This document shows, piece after piece, positions 20,404-32,341 of a stretch of DNA of 64,000 bases. Position 1 is the stretch's first letter. The number at the start of each line of letters is the position of its first letter. Both the position numbers and the translations under genes were made by a program. Source of the DNA: Sipunculus nudus (lineage: Eukaryota; Annelida; Sipuncula; Golfingiida; Sipunculidae); contig CM049320.1 of assembly GCA_026874595.1 (NCBI GenBank), forward strand, positions 3,227,464 to 3,291,463, read 5' to 3'. The notes beneath the pieces are model-generated. The model made no database searches. It was not told where the DNA came from and saw nothing but the letters and a program-made list of their open reading frames with translations.

Positions 20404-21700
20404 GTGTTCAGAACTAATTATGTAGAGAAAGGGGAGAGTAATGTAAAGAGGTTTCTAGATAAATTCCCAAATGTTGTAAAGGAAGATATGGGCACCATAA
20501 GAGGCCACAAGACAAGTAAGAAGGTGGATAAGAGCGACCCACCTGGGTTTCATAAGGCTAGGCCAGTGCCCTATGCATTAAAGAGTAAGGTTGAGAAAGA
20601 CCTTGACAGATTAGACAGACATTAGGTGTAATCACACCGGTCACCGCAAGTAAATGGAGCTCGCCTATTGTAGTAGTGCCAAAGACGGATGGTATTAGAA
20701 TTTGTGGCGATTATAAAGCAACGATAAATAAATGCTTGCATGTGGACCAGTTTCCATTACCATCCGCACAGGATTTATTTTCCACGCTAGCAGGTGGACA
20801 GATTTTCTCAAAGATAGACCTTAGAAGTGGTTTTTCAGCCACATACAATCAGATTGAGATGAATCCGACTGACTGCCCCAAGACAGCTTTTACAACTCCG
20901 TTTGGGTTGTAAGAGTATAATCGCATGCCGTTTGGCTTGACCAATGCGCCGGCACATTCCAACAAGGTTATTGCTCAAGTTTTCCGAGATGAATTCTTTC
21001 AGACAATGCTTGTTTATCTCGAAAATATAATTGCACACGGCAATCCTTTTGAGGAACATTTGGGTAGGCTTGATATTGTTTATAAAGCTAGCCATGAATG
21101 GTTTGAAGGTCAAGGCGGAGAAATGTGTGTTTTTTTCAGACTGAAGTTCACTATTTAGGGCACATTGTTTCAGCGAAGGGTGTTAGAACTGACCCTGCCA
21201 AGACTGCCGTTGTGTCAGAGTGGCCTGAACCCAAAACGGTCAAGGATCTGCGTCAGTTCTTGTGGCTTGCTTCCTATTAAAGGTGCTTTCTCAAGGGATT
21301 TGCGGCAGTGGCAGCCCCATTAGACCAGTTGTTTGGGAGTTTGACTAATCATGCCTCAATGCGTAGAACGGAGATGCTAACAGGTCACTGGAAAATGGCT
21401 TATTCTGGGGCATTTAGACAGGTAAAGACGCCTTGTGTAGCTTGCTTATGTTAGCTTGTGCAGACTTCAGACTGCAATTCAATGTAGAGACTGACGCATC
21501 TGGGTCTTTGAGCTGTCCTCGGTCACGAGCAGGACGGAAAAGTAAGGGTAATTGCTTATGCAAGCAGAGGGCTAAAGGTTGGAGAACGAAATGCTGAGAA
21601 CTACAGCTCAAAGAGGTTGGAATTACTCGCTCTCAAATTGGCGGGACAAATTTAGGGACTTCCTATTTGGTTGTAGTTTTACCGTACTAACAGACTAACT
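20404..21700 (+). pseudogene. Gypsy reverse transcriptase and RNase H remnants
   Basis: Recognisable blocks are KARPVPYALKSKVEKDL, WSSPIVVVPKTDGIRICGDYK, FSKIDLRSGF, KTAFTTPFGL and MPFGLTNAPA. The usual YLDDII catalytic motif reads YLENII here, so the enzyme would be inactive even without the stops (TAG after LDRH, TAA after PFGL). RNase H traces (DASGS-like, near 21490) follow. Confidence 0.8.
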
Positions 21701-21859
21701 CCTTAAATTACCTCATGTCAAAGAACAAATTGATAGCAGAAGAGGAGAGAAGGGCATCAGCCCTTGCTAGGTTAAATTGTAACATCAAATATCGCAGTGG
21801 TTGGCAAAATGCTAATGCTGACGTACTCTTGAAGCACGAAGACGACCCTTGGGAAACTT

Positions 21860-22660
21860 TACCAGAAGAGGTCGCCTAGTTGTGTGCCAGTGTGAGTGGT
21901 ACCACGGTTTTGCCAAATAAAATTGGTTTCTATGTACCGTGTGAGGTTGAGTCCGTATCCGCAGACACTCCTGAGGCCAAATTGAATTTAAGTGACACTC
22001 TGTTACCCCAGTTGAGTAGGGCAGACATAAGACAGTTGCGGGAACAAGACTGTAACATAGCCCGGTTGGCTGAGTTATAGGGTAAAGGGATGAAACCCTA
22101 TATCCGAGACAGGAAGCATGAATTTGAGATAGTTAGGCTCCTGCTTAAACGGTGGGATCGTCTTCATCGGTAGATATATCGAAGAGTCAATGATCCGGTA
22201 GATGGGGAAACTTTACAGGTCTTGTTGCCTTAGGTGCTGTGTCTGCTGCTGACGATCATGGACACCAGAGGGTTGAGCGCACGGAGGCTCTCACACGCAG
22301 TTACTGGCCACGGATGGCAAGGAAAATTATGGAACATGTAAAGTCATGTAACCGTTGCGCACCGGCTAAAAGAGAACATTTACGGACGCCTCATGGAACT
22401 ATCAGGGCATCTCAACCTCCTGAGGTTGTTGCCATAGATTTCGCTACTCTTGAGAAATCAACTAGCAGGCATGAAAATGTCCTGGTGATCACAAATGTGT
22501 TTACTAGTACACCGTGGCAGTGGCCCCCAAAGTTCAAACAGTACGAACAGAAGCGAAGGTGCTATAAGACTTCCGGTTCAAACGCTTTGGCCCATCGCTT
22601 CGCATACATTCAGATCAAGGCCGCGACTTTGTATCCCACTTGGTCAAAGAACTATGTAGG
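21860..22660 (+). pseudogene. Gypsy integrase remnant
   Basis: DHGHQRVERTEALTRSYWP, then MEHVKSCNRCAPAKREHL, give the His-His-Cys-Cys zinc-binding head of a Gypsy integrase. VVAIDF marks the start of the catalytic core. The rest is shifted and degraded, and no intact DDE core is visible. Confidence 0.75.
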
Positions 22661-22930
22661 CCATATGGGGTCAACAAATCTAAAACCACATCCAACTTGT
22701 CATCAGACGTCGTGTGCATCGTCTTTCGTCTTTTTAAAGCCTGTGTGTCTGGCATCTGGCCAGTATCAGAGTTCTTTACTAAAGGTCAAAAATATAATTG
22801 CTCTTTTAGCCGGATTTTACAGGTGCCTGGTGTGAACAACTCGACAGTCCCCCTCGGAATGTCCCCCTAATGCTTAATTAAAGGATGGAGAAAGCACACA
22901 AAACGCAGAGAAAGGAAAAAATTAAAGATC

Positions 22931-23129
22931 ACAAAGGCTTCTTTCAGACTCCAGCATTATTTGTCTGGTTACTTTAAGCGAAAGACATCCCCTTTGCTCC
23001 GAGAACAATAGCTATCCAATACCTGTTCGATCACACTATTCAGACGCTCGGCGGCATTCAGACAGGATCATTCCCGTTTGCCCGTTGTGTGCGCTTAAGC
23101 CTCATTCTGGGGCCCTCGGTACATTAACA
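22931..23129. mobile_element. Left-end fragment D of the Dada-like element
   Basis: 'aaaggcttctttcag', 'ccgagaacaatagc', and 'gcgcttaagcctcattctgg' line up in order with 16512-16700 of copy B. The match breaks at about 23129 where a 455-bp repeat starts. It probably continues at 41766 as copy E. Confidence 0.6.
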
Positions 23130-24041
23130 TTGTATTTATTTTTCCTGTATAATATCTATAAAACACCTGAAGTATACCCCTCTTTTGGACAAATTAAAAA
23201 ATAAATTCTGATATTAAACTTTTTTTACCTGAGAGTTTGTTGTTTCTTCAGTCAAACTAGACCAAGAAAATGGGGGCTTGTGTATCTCCTTTTTAACCAT
23301 CCTGGCCCGAATGCAGTGAAGCCCAAAAATCCCTCCAAGCATTTGGACAACATGTCTTTGATTGGCCACAGATTTAAAAACAATTGACCAATACTGTCAA
23401 TTTTATTGGAGATTATGCTTAACATACTTAACAATCAAACAATGGGGTGTTTTTAATGCTCCCTAACATAATGGCAAGAACCAACCAGGGAAAGCCAGAC
23501 CATTCACTTCTCCATTTCAGGTCCAGGGCTTTGTGACCCCGGATCTTGTATATAAATAAGACCATGTGACCTGAAGGACACGTGGCTGTATTTATTTTTC
23601 CCATACAACATCTATGAAACACCTGAAGTCTGGGCCTCTTTTGGACACCTTTAAAATAAATTATGATATTAAACTGTTTTTACCTAAGAGTTTGTTGTTT
23701 CTTCAATCAAATTAGACCAAGAAAATGGGGGATTGTGTATCTCCCTTTTAACCATCTTTGCCCGAATGCAGTTAAGCCCAAAATACCCCTCCAAGCAGCC
23801 CCAAACAAGCATTTGGATAACAGGTCTTTGATTGGCCACAGATTAAAAAACAATTGACCAATACTGTCAATTTTATTGGAGATTATGCTTAACATACCTA
23901 ACAATCAAACAATGGGGATTTTTAATGCTCCATCACATGATGGCTAGAGCCAACCAGGGAAAGCCAGACCATTCACTACTCAGGTTCAGGGCTTTGTGAC
24001 CCCTGGTCATGTGTATAAATAAGACCATGTGACCTGAAGTA
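23130..24041. repeat. Two tandem copies of a ~455-bp dispersed repeat
   Basis: Units at 23130-23577 and 23578-24041 share their whole length. Words include 'tgatattaaac', 'gagagtttgttgtttctt', 'ccaatactgtcaattttatt' and, at the right end, TATAAATAAGACCATG. A third copy is at 41311-41762. The TATA-like box near one end would suit a long terminal repeat, but no retroviral-type genes lie directly inside, so the family is left open. Confidence 0.85.
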
Positions 24042-24957
24042 AAACCCATCACGACAGACCATATTTTTATGAGAGCAGGCTATATTGACACAAGTTGTCA
24101 ATCAGGATGTGAACTTCCGGCACTCTAAATTTTTAAATTTAAAGAAAACGAGACACTGTAAAGAACACACTATTCTTTGAGAAGAACCTTATAGAGACTA
24201 TACAGCTACTTAGCAATGTCGCTGTTGTTTGTCCCATAAAATTCCCCACTTGCCAAAATGCAAAACTCTCAAAATGTTTGTGCTGATAAATGTTGCTTGT
24301 GACATCCCGCTGAGGTCCAAATTAAGTGGGCAATCTATCAGATTTATATTGGCTGCTGTGGAAGAACTGCCAACATTCAATCTCACCAAATTTCCTATTG
24401 TTTGTGCCCCTCCAAGCCCTTCAATAACCTGAATGACTGCATAAAACATCAAGAATACTGCTGAAAGCCACATGTGTTATGTACTTTGTATCTTTGTCTA
24501 GGTGTGGTGTTGGCTGGTTCACTGCCAGGTGAATTCCCTCATGACATGGGAATCAAGCCAGGGCCGTCCTATATGGGCTGGAACAAACCTGCAGTTATGA
24601 CACTCACTGACTTTGTAATCACCTGCAAAGACACACAGCACATTTCTGAGAGAACAGAAATGTAAACGTTCTGTAAAAGGCAATAGTGACTGTCAACCAG
24701 ACACTTCTTCATGATACCTGAGGCTACCAGAAGAAAGATATGATGAGGTTGTCAGTCCCATGGAGCCAGCAGGAACCAGCCATGAAAGGATCCCTCTCCT
24801 GCGGCCAACAAGTGCCCGTCTCTCTAGGCTGCAGCAAGCAGCACAGGTAAGCCATCGCAATGAGCTTGACTCTTACCGCATCTGGCATGCTGGAAAAACT
24901 ATTTGCTATGTTTCAGGATGGTTACCAGCAACACAGACAGCAATTCCCAGATTTTAA
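24042..24957. other. Region between the 455-bp repeat and the Mutator-like relic
   Basis: No gene is supported with confidence. Short open stretches at 24474-24665 and 24760-24957 lead toward the transposase relic and may be its degraded N-terminal part. I cannot show motifs in them. Confidence 0.3.
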
Positions 24958-26700
24958 TGGGGCTTGGATTTTGACATAGCAGCCGAACAGCAGAGGGGTC
25001 TGGAATGGCGGGAGCGGCTGATGTGCAGCGAGTGTGATCATATTTCGGCTTAGCAAAACCTCTCCAACAGCAAAGACAACCTGGACGGAACAGGGCCAAG
25101 AGCTGCGATATAACCCAGTGTCCATGTCGGCCTGTCTCATACTAGTATTTCAGTGACTGGACTGAACCACCTTCTGCTGGCCATGAACATTCCCTGTCCT
25201 GCAGTCCGTCACATGCAGTGTAAAGCAAATTAGGTGATGGAACAGCTGACAGAGGACAGCAAGGATAACATGCAGGCCATCAGGCAGGATCTTAGGGATC
25301 TGAACCATTACTGTGGACTTGCACGAAGCCATCCAATACAGGTTGAGATGGATGCCAGATACAATAACCCTATGTAGTCAGGAGCTGGGAGGACCCCATT
25401 CCAGGCAGCCACACGGATGGTTCGGATCACCTGCGAACAGAGCACGGCCAGGTAAAGGTTATTGCTGTGAATGTCCAAAGTAAGCTCTGCCAGACTGCAC
25501 GGCTACTGGAACCGCGCACCAGAAAGGTTTCCTGTCCACACCACGAGGACCACTGCTCAGCCAACCTTCCTGTGGAGGCTGTGATTGGCGAGTTGGACTC
25601 GGTTGGTTGTTTGTTTGTTGGTTGTTTGTTTGTATGATTGTTTGTATGTCTGTTTGTTTGTATGATTGTTTGTATGTCTGTTTGTTTGTTATTAGATTGT
25701 CAGTTACTTTGTTTGTTGGTTGGTTTCTTTGTTAGTTTGTTTGTTGTATGGTTTGTTTCTTTGTTTTTGTTTGTTTGCTTGTTTGTTTGTATGTTTGTTT
25801 GACTGGCCGATCTGTGGTTAACAGGCAATGAGAGGCAAGCCGCCAGAGAATCACTGACTAACCTCAGGGCCAATGGTATAGCTGTCCAGACCATTATGCC
25901 AGATGCCGACAGCTCAACTTTCTCTTTGGGTGAGAGACCTGTTTGAGTCCGGCTTCTTAGAGATAGAGACAGTTCACCTGCTGGACGCCATCCATGTCAA
26001 CAGGAACCAGTGTTAGTATGTTAAGGCAGCAAAATTTCCTCCAGGTGCTTTTATTACTTGCAGGACAGCAGCCCAGATTAAGAAACCGCAGCAACGACCT
26101 GACCAGGCGATGCCATGGGGAGCATGTGGCTGCCTTCCAAACGCTGGACACTGTCACCAAGAGTGTGGGTAGACAACTCAGCAAAACTGTGGAATGCCTA
26201 CTCCAGTGCTACCAAGGAGACCATAGTCTTTGCACTGGAGAATCTTACCTGTGCCATGGGGAAGGGGAAGATAAATGGTTCACCAGCAACACATACTTTG
26301 ATAACCGCTTCCACATGCACCTTACTGGCAGTGACAGAGACACAATGCTGAGCTCCATACAATACCGACTTGGACCAGGTAAGTACAGAATGTTGAAGTC
26401 TCAGGCAACTACCCAGAAATGCGAGTCTGTTAACCGTTCTATTTCTTCTTCCAGCCCGAGGCATATGACTTTCAGCAGGAACCACACTAGCCGTGTACAC
26501 TCTGCTATGAGGCGAGTCAACTTTTGAATAGGAGAAGCCATGCCTCAGCAGATGACTTACATTGGAAATGACCTCCAGAGCAACACCAGGGTGACTCGCA
26601 GACAGCTCAAGCTGCAGAGAGAAGGGGAGATGGAGAAGCAGCGGCAGAAGTCCAAGGCTGTCAAGAAGATGACTGCTTTATTAAAAGTACAATGATGCCA
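24958..26700 (+). pseudogene. Mutator-like transposase relic
   Basis: Pieces in shifting frames: GLEWRERLMCSECDH, ISVTGLNHLLLAMNIPCP, VEMDARYNNPM, RTPFQAATRM, CPHHEDHCSANLP, then after a (GTTT)n insertion NLRANGIAVQTIMPDADSS. The relic continues with YQGDHSLC, YRLGPGKY and TQKCESVNRSIS...FSRN. This order resembles large proteins in cnidarians and molluscs annotated with a Mutator-like transposase domain (from memory). Many stops and the repeat insertion make it non-functional. Confidence 0.6.
25602..25801. repeat. (GTTT)n-type microsatellite
   Basis: About 200 bases of GTTTG, GGTT and TATG variants. It interrupts the Mutator-like relic between a segment ending EAVIG and one beginning NERQAARES. 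Confidence 0.9.
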
Positions 26701-26907
26701 CAGCTGAGAGCTTTTACAAATCTGGCATGATGCTTGATGGAGAAAGGCAGATTCCGCAGGACAGACCTGGTCACAACTACGCACAACAACCATCCACAAA
26801 ACCAAGCAACAATGAGCAGGGTGGCGACCTGTGATACCCTCTGCGATAGCAGAGTAATACCCTTTGGCTCATTCGGGATGACCTAGGGGGGACTTGGTGC
26901 CATGTGC

Positions 26908-27122
26908 AGCAAACAAACAAACCAACCAACCAACCAAAAAAACAAAACAAGAAACAAACAAACAAACAACAAACAAACCACCTACAAACAAACAAAACAA
27001 ACAAACAAACCAGCAACAAAGAAACCAACCAACCAGCAAGCAAGCAAACGAACAAACAAACCAAGAAACAAACAAACAAAAACAAGCCAATAAAGAAAGA
27101 AACAAACAAACAAACAAACAAA
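26908..27122. repeat. (CAAA)n-type microsatellite
   Basis: About 215 bases of AAAC/AACC variants. This is the reverse complement type of the tract at 25602-25801. The two tracts flank the 3' half of the Mutator-like relic in inverted orientation. Open frames through it (KQTNKQ...) are artefacts of the repeat. Confidence 0.9.
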
Positions 27123-27124
27123 CC

Positions 27125-30100
27125 AGAAACAGGAATTCAAGACAAATGCAAAATAGTTAAATCAAAAGAAAATAAACCTGGTGCTCGAGGTAACAAATCA
27201 TTGTTTACAGTTTATGTTTTGCAGAGGTTCCATGTATCCATGGCAAATATACTGCGACTTCTTTCGCTATGTGCCATATTACGTACATCTTGAATAATGT
27301 TACCAGTGTCACGCCAAAAGGGACTGGGATACCCATATAACGGACATTAAACGGAACCTGTGAAACGCACTTACTGGAGTATTCTAGGCCTGAAGGGTTA
27401 GGGTCTCACATATCACGGACAAATCGTATAATACCTGTGACAACTACTTCCCGGTTTATCCTTGCCCGAAGGGTTAGGGTTACAAATATTACATAAGTAA
27501 AAGGAGACCTGTGAAAGGCACTTACTGGAGTATTCCATGCCGGAAGGGTTAGGGTTACCCATATCACTGACATATCACATGACGCCAGTGACAAGCGCTT
27601 TCTCCAGTTTTAATTGCATGAAGGAATCTGGTTACCCGTATTACGGATTGTCATTTAATTAATATTACACCCACTTTATGGATTATCCTTGCCTTAATGT
27701 CAGGGTTACCCTTTTAACGGAGATAAGCTGAAACTTGTAGCAAGCACTTACTGGAGTTCCGGAGTATTCGGTGCCCGAAGGGTTAGGGTTACCAATTTTA
27801 TGAACAAATCTTATAATACTTGTGACAACTACTTACCTGTTACGCCTTGCCGGAAGGGTTGGCCTACCCATATTCCGGACTTATCGTTACCTGTCACCAG
27901 TGTAAGGCACTTACTCTGGAAATCCATGCCCACAGAGTTGTCCCAATTGGTTTCTCTCAGCAGTACACGACAAATACAAAATAATTACATCAAAAGAGAC
28001 AAACCTGGTTCTTGAGTAACAAATCATTGTTTACAGTTTATCTATTGCAACAGTACAATGTATCCATGGCAAATATGCTGCGACTTGGTTCACTATGTAC
28101 ACTATAACGGACCTCTTGTAACATGTCACCAGTGACACGCGCTCACTTTAATATTCCACGGCCGAAAGAATAGGGATACCCATATCACGGACATTAAACG
28201 GAACTTGGAATAAGCACTTAATACGTATTCTTGCCCAAAGGTTAGGGTTACATATATTATATCACGGACATAAAAGGAGACCTGTGCAACGCACTTACTG
28301 GAGTCTTCCATGCTCGAAGGGTAGAGTTACCCATATTATGGCCAAGTCGTATCATACCTGTGACAACTACTTACCATTTAAGCCTAGCCTTTAAAGTTTG
28401 CTTTACCCATAACACGGAAATTAAATTAAACCTTGGAAAAAACACACTGCAGTACTCCATGTCCGAAAGGTTAGGGTTGACAAATTCACAGACATATAAC
28501 ATGAGACTATTGAAGAGCGCCCACTCGAGCTGTCAGTAGAAGAAGGGCTACAGTTACCCATATTTGGACTTCCCGTATAACACATGTAACAGATACTTGG
28601 TTGATCCCCGTGGGTCCCCCATATCATGGACGAAAATTGAAACTTGTGAGAAGCACTTACTATTTGGCTTATCCTTGCCCGAAGGTATAGGGCTACCAAT
28701 ATTAACTGCATGCAGGGTTTACCATATTTCGGACATATTGTTACATATAACCAGTGCCTGTCGATTACTTCGGTAATCCATGCCCGAGGAGTTGTTCCGG
28801 TTCATTTTTCAGGAATTCAAGGCAAATACAAAATGTTTAAATCAAAAGAAAACAAACCTGGTTCCTGCGGTAAAAAATCATTGTTTACAGTTTATTTTTT
28901 GCAGAGGTCCCATGTATCCATGCTTCGCTATTTGCCATCTTACGTACATCTTGTTACCAGTGTCACGCTTGTTTTAATTATTCCATGCCCGAAGGGATTG
29001 CGATACCCATATTACGGACATTAAACGGAAACTGGGACAAGCACTTAATAATTATCCTTGCCCGAAGGGTTAGGGTTACACATATTACGGACATGAAAAG
29101 AGACTGATGAAACGCACCTACTGGGGTTTTCTAGGCCCGATGGGTTAGGGTTAACACTATCATGGACAAACCGTATAATACCTGTGACAGCTACTTCCCG
29201 GTTTAACCTTCCCCGTAGGCTCCGGGTTACCCATAACACGGACATGAAACGGTATCTGTGACTAACAATTCAAGGAGTATTCTATGCCCCAAGGGTCAGG
29301 GTTACCCATATCACGGACATATTACATGACGCCAGTGATAAGCGCCTTTCACACCGCAGTACTCCATGCCGGTAGAATAAGGGTTGCCAATAACACAGAC
29401 ATACAACATGGGACTATTGAAGAGCGCCTACTTGAGGTGTCAGTACGTGAAGGGTTACAGTAACCCATATTTGGACTTCCCGTATAACACATGTGGCAGA
29501 AACTTGGTGGATCCCCGTAGCCGAACGGTCAGGGGGTCCCCATATCATGGACGAAAATTGAAACTTGTGAGAAACAATTACCTTATTGGCTTATCCTTGT
29601 CCGAAGGTATAGGGCTACCAATATTAACTGCATGCAGGGTTTATCATATTACGAACATATCGTTACATATGCCCAGTGCCTAGCGCTTATTTCGGTAATC
29701 CATGAGGAGTTCTTCCGTTTCATTTTTTCCTCAGGAATTCAAGACAAATACAAAATAGTTACATCAAAAGAAAACAAACCTGGTTCCTGCGGTAAAAAAT
29801 TATTGTTTATAGTATATGTTTTGTAGTGGTCCTATGTATCAATGGCAAATATACTGCGACTTGGTTCAACATATGCCAACATAACGTTCATCTTGTAAAA
29901 TGACACCAGTGTGACGCTCTTACTTTAGTATTCCATGCCCGGAGGGATAGGGATACCCATTTCACGGACATTAAACGGAACCCGGAACAAGCACTTAATA
30001 ATTATCTTGCCCGAAGGGTTAGGGTTAGGGTTACATATATCACAGACATGATAGGAGACCTGTGAAACGCACTTACTGGAGTATTCCATGCCCGCAGAGT

Positions 30101-30614
30101 TAGGGTTACCCATATTATGGACATAATATGGAACCTGAGACAAGCACTTAACAATTATCCTTGCCCGAAGGGTTAAGGTAACACGGACATTATTTGAAAC
30201 CTAAGACAAGCACACACTGGAGTATTCCATGTTCGAAAGGTTCTGGTTACACATAATATAATATAACACCTGTGACAAACGTTAACTTTAGTGTTCAATG
30301 CTTTAAGGATTAGGGTTATCTATATCTCGGACATATAACATGACTCCAGTGACAAGCGCTTACATAAGTTTTCAATGCCTGAAGGATATTGGTTACCCAT
30401 ATTACGAACATGTCATCTAATAAATATTACACCAATTTTATGGATTATCCTTGCCTGAAGTGCCACGATTACCCATTCAACGGAGATAAGATGAAACCTG
30501 TGGCAATCACATACTGGAGTTTCCCTTACCCGAAGGGTTAGGGTTACCCATATCACAAACATATACACTAACACCAGTGACAAGCGCTTACATGAGTTTT
30601 CAATGCATCAAGGG
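27125..30614. repeat. Satellite 1 with TTAGGG core, higher-order organisation
   Basis: Monomers of roughly 75-85 bases are built on 'tgcccgaagggttagggtt', 'acccatatcacggacat' and 'gacaagcgcttactgga'. A second module ('caagacaaatacaaaatag', 'aaacctggttcctg', 'catgtatccatgg') returns at about 27140, 27968, 28808 and 29735. This gives a higher-order unit of about 0.84-0.93 kb. Many monomers carry GGGTTAGGGTTACCC. No genes are seen. Confidence 0.85.
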
Positions 30615-30906
30615 TAGATGGCGCTTCAAGAGTAGGCAGTCAGGTAAGACGGGCTCCGCTTTTATGTTCATTTTTGGGTAGTTATAGTGGTTTATACCTT
30701 ATAATATTTATACAGCTATATTCAGGTAACCTCAGCAATGTGTATACAACTTTTCTAAGTAAACTTTGGAGCATTTCATTAGATATTTTTATAACTCAAT
30801 TTCCTCTGTAATACTGTAGCTAGTTGTAACGGTTCACTGCACTCGCCGATTCGAGCTGATCGCTGTCCAGGGCCCCCCAATTCAATAAAATTCAATAGGT
30901 GACCTA

Positions 30907-31867
30907 ATGGCAGGTAAAAATGACGGCAAAGGTTGGACGAGTGCGTCCGAAGCCAAAACAACTGGTGCCATTCCAAAGAACAGTATCAAAAGGTTCTTGA
31001 GTGACAGCTCATCAAACTCACCCATCCAAACACCAAAAAAACTAAACACAAATGACAGCGTTGAAGATCTGGACCCGCACCCACATTCTCCAAGTACGAT
31101 TCCATCAGATATTGAGGGCCACCGCCTTGAATCCCAAATATTTACTCATTACCTGACCGAGGCACTTGGAACGGACTCTGTGCAAATCGCATTGAAAAAT
31201 ATTATCGATGCAGCTGTAGGTGCCAAAACTAAAGTGCTTGAAGATCGTGTCAGTGTACTGGAAGGCCAGGTTACCTCTTTGAGTAACACAATCGAGTCGC
31301 TCCAAATTCAGATTGACCATCAGCAACAATACTCTCGAAGAACCTCACTTCGAATAATAAACGATTGGCCAGAAGAAAAAAAATGAAAATACAGACCAAA
31401 AGGTTATAGACCTGGCCCAAACATTCTTGAACATTGATATTGACATTAATGACATTGATCGATCATACCGTGTAGGGAAACCACAGGGAAATGAAAACCC
31501 CAGGCCCATCCTGGTTTAATTTGTCTCCTATCGTGCACGATCTAAAATGCTACGAGCACGCACGAAACTCAAGTTTGCGGGTACTGAAACGAAAAATATC
31601 TTCATTAATGAAGACTTAACTCAGACCCGCCAACAAATGTTCAAGGAAGCGAGGTTACTGAAACGGGAAGGACTGATCTCAGACTGCTGGACAACAGACG
31701 GAAATATTACCATACGAGACCATAAAACGAAGGTGTTCTTTTTCACGAATCCTCGAATCCTTAACTCTTGGGCGGACGAGCTACGAGCGAACCCTCCCCA
31801 GCAGTACGCAAGTGCAGCGACACCTGAGTTCTCTACATCTACTCCAGGAGGTAATATTCACAGTTGA
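30907..31867 (+). pseudogene. LINE A ORF1 (RNA-binding coiled-coil protein)
   Basis: It starts MAGKNDGKGWTSASEA. A coiled coil (EDRVSVLEGQVTSLSNTIES) is followed by the conserved QQQYSRRTSLRI of L1-type ORF1 RNA-recognition regions. A frameshift occurs in the A-run at 31377-31385 and a TAA falls at about 31518. After these the C-terminal domain continues (FINEDLTQTRQQMFKEARLL) to the stop at 31867. Its role is RNA binding and chaperoning. This copy is broken in two places. Confidence 0.8.
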
Positions 31868-32341
31868 TAATATTCCAAAAAATGCAGTTGATAATATTCC
31901 AAAAATGCAGTTTTCATCCTTAATAAATATTACTGTTAAGCCACACTCAGACCAAGTCTGGAAATTATATTCTTGATAAATAGCGGAGCCTGTCAAGCCT
32001 GATATCCCAACATAAAATATCTTCCCTAATTCCTTCTCTCCCACAAATTGAGGAGATGATCATTAGCTTTCACACAATCTCCACTTTCTGTCACATACAT
32101 ACGTATTGTATTTATTTAAAATGTGTACGTTTGAAAAACAAATTAATCAAAATCGGACCACTGAAGGATAATGCTTTTGAGGCGCCAACACCTTTATGTA
32201 TATTCATGATTTTGTACACATGCGCTAGATACATTATTCAATATGTTACCATGATACCAGATGTCACTTTAACTTGTCTCACATGTCCTGCATTGAATGT
32301 CACAAAATACTTACTTGTTCAAAACATATTTACACTTAATG

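Larger units (their letters stand above)
18859..22880 (+). mobile_element. Decayed Ty3/Gypsy LTR-retrotransposon internal region
   Basis: Ordered gag, zinc knuckle, protease, reverse transcriptase, RNase H and integrase remnants lie on the plus strand, interrupted by stops and frameshifts. I could not identify a matching pair of long terminal repeats, so the outer limits are approximate. The left edge is set by the break in fragment C and the right edge by the start of fragment D. Confidence 0.8.

Noticed and set aside
18859-22880. Paired long terminal repeats of the Gypsy element
   Set aside because: I looked for a direct repeat between 18859-19230 and 22600-22930 and found none. The 455-bp repeat does not flank this element.
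26894-27293. Lys/Gln/Thr/Asn-rich open frames through the (CAAA)n tract
   Set aside because: They are simple translation of a microsatellite, open in several frames at once.
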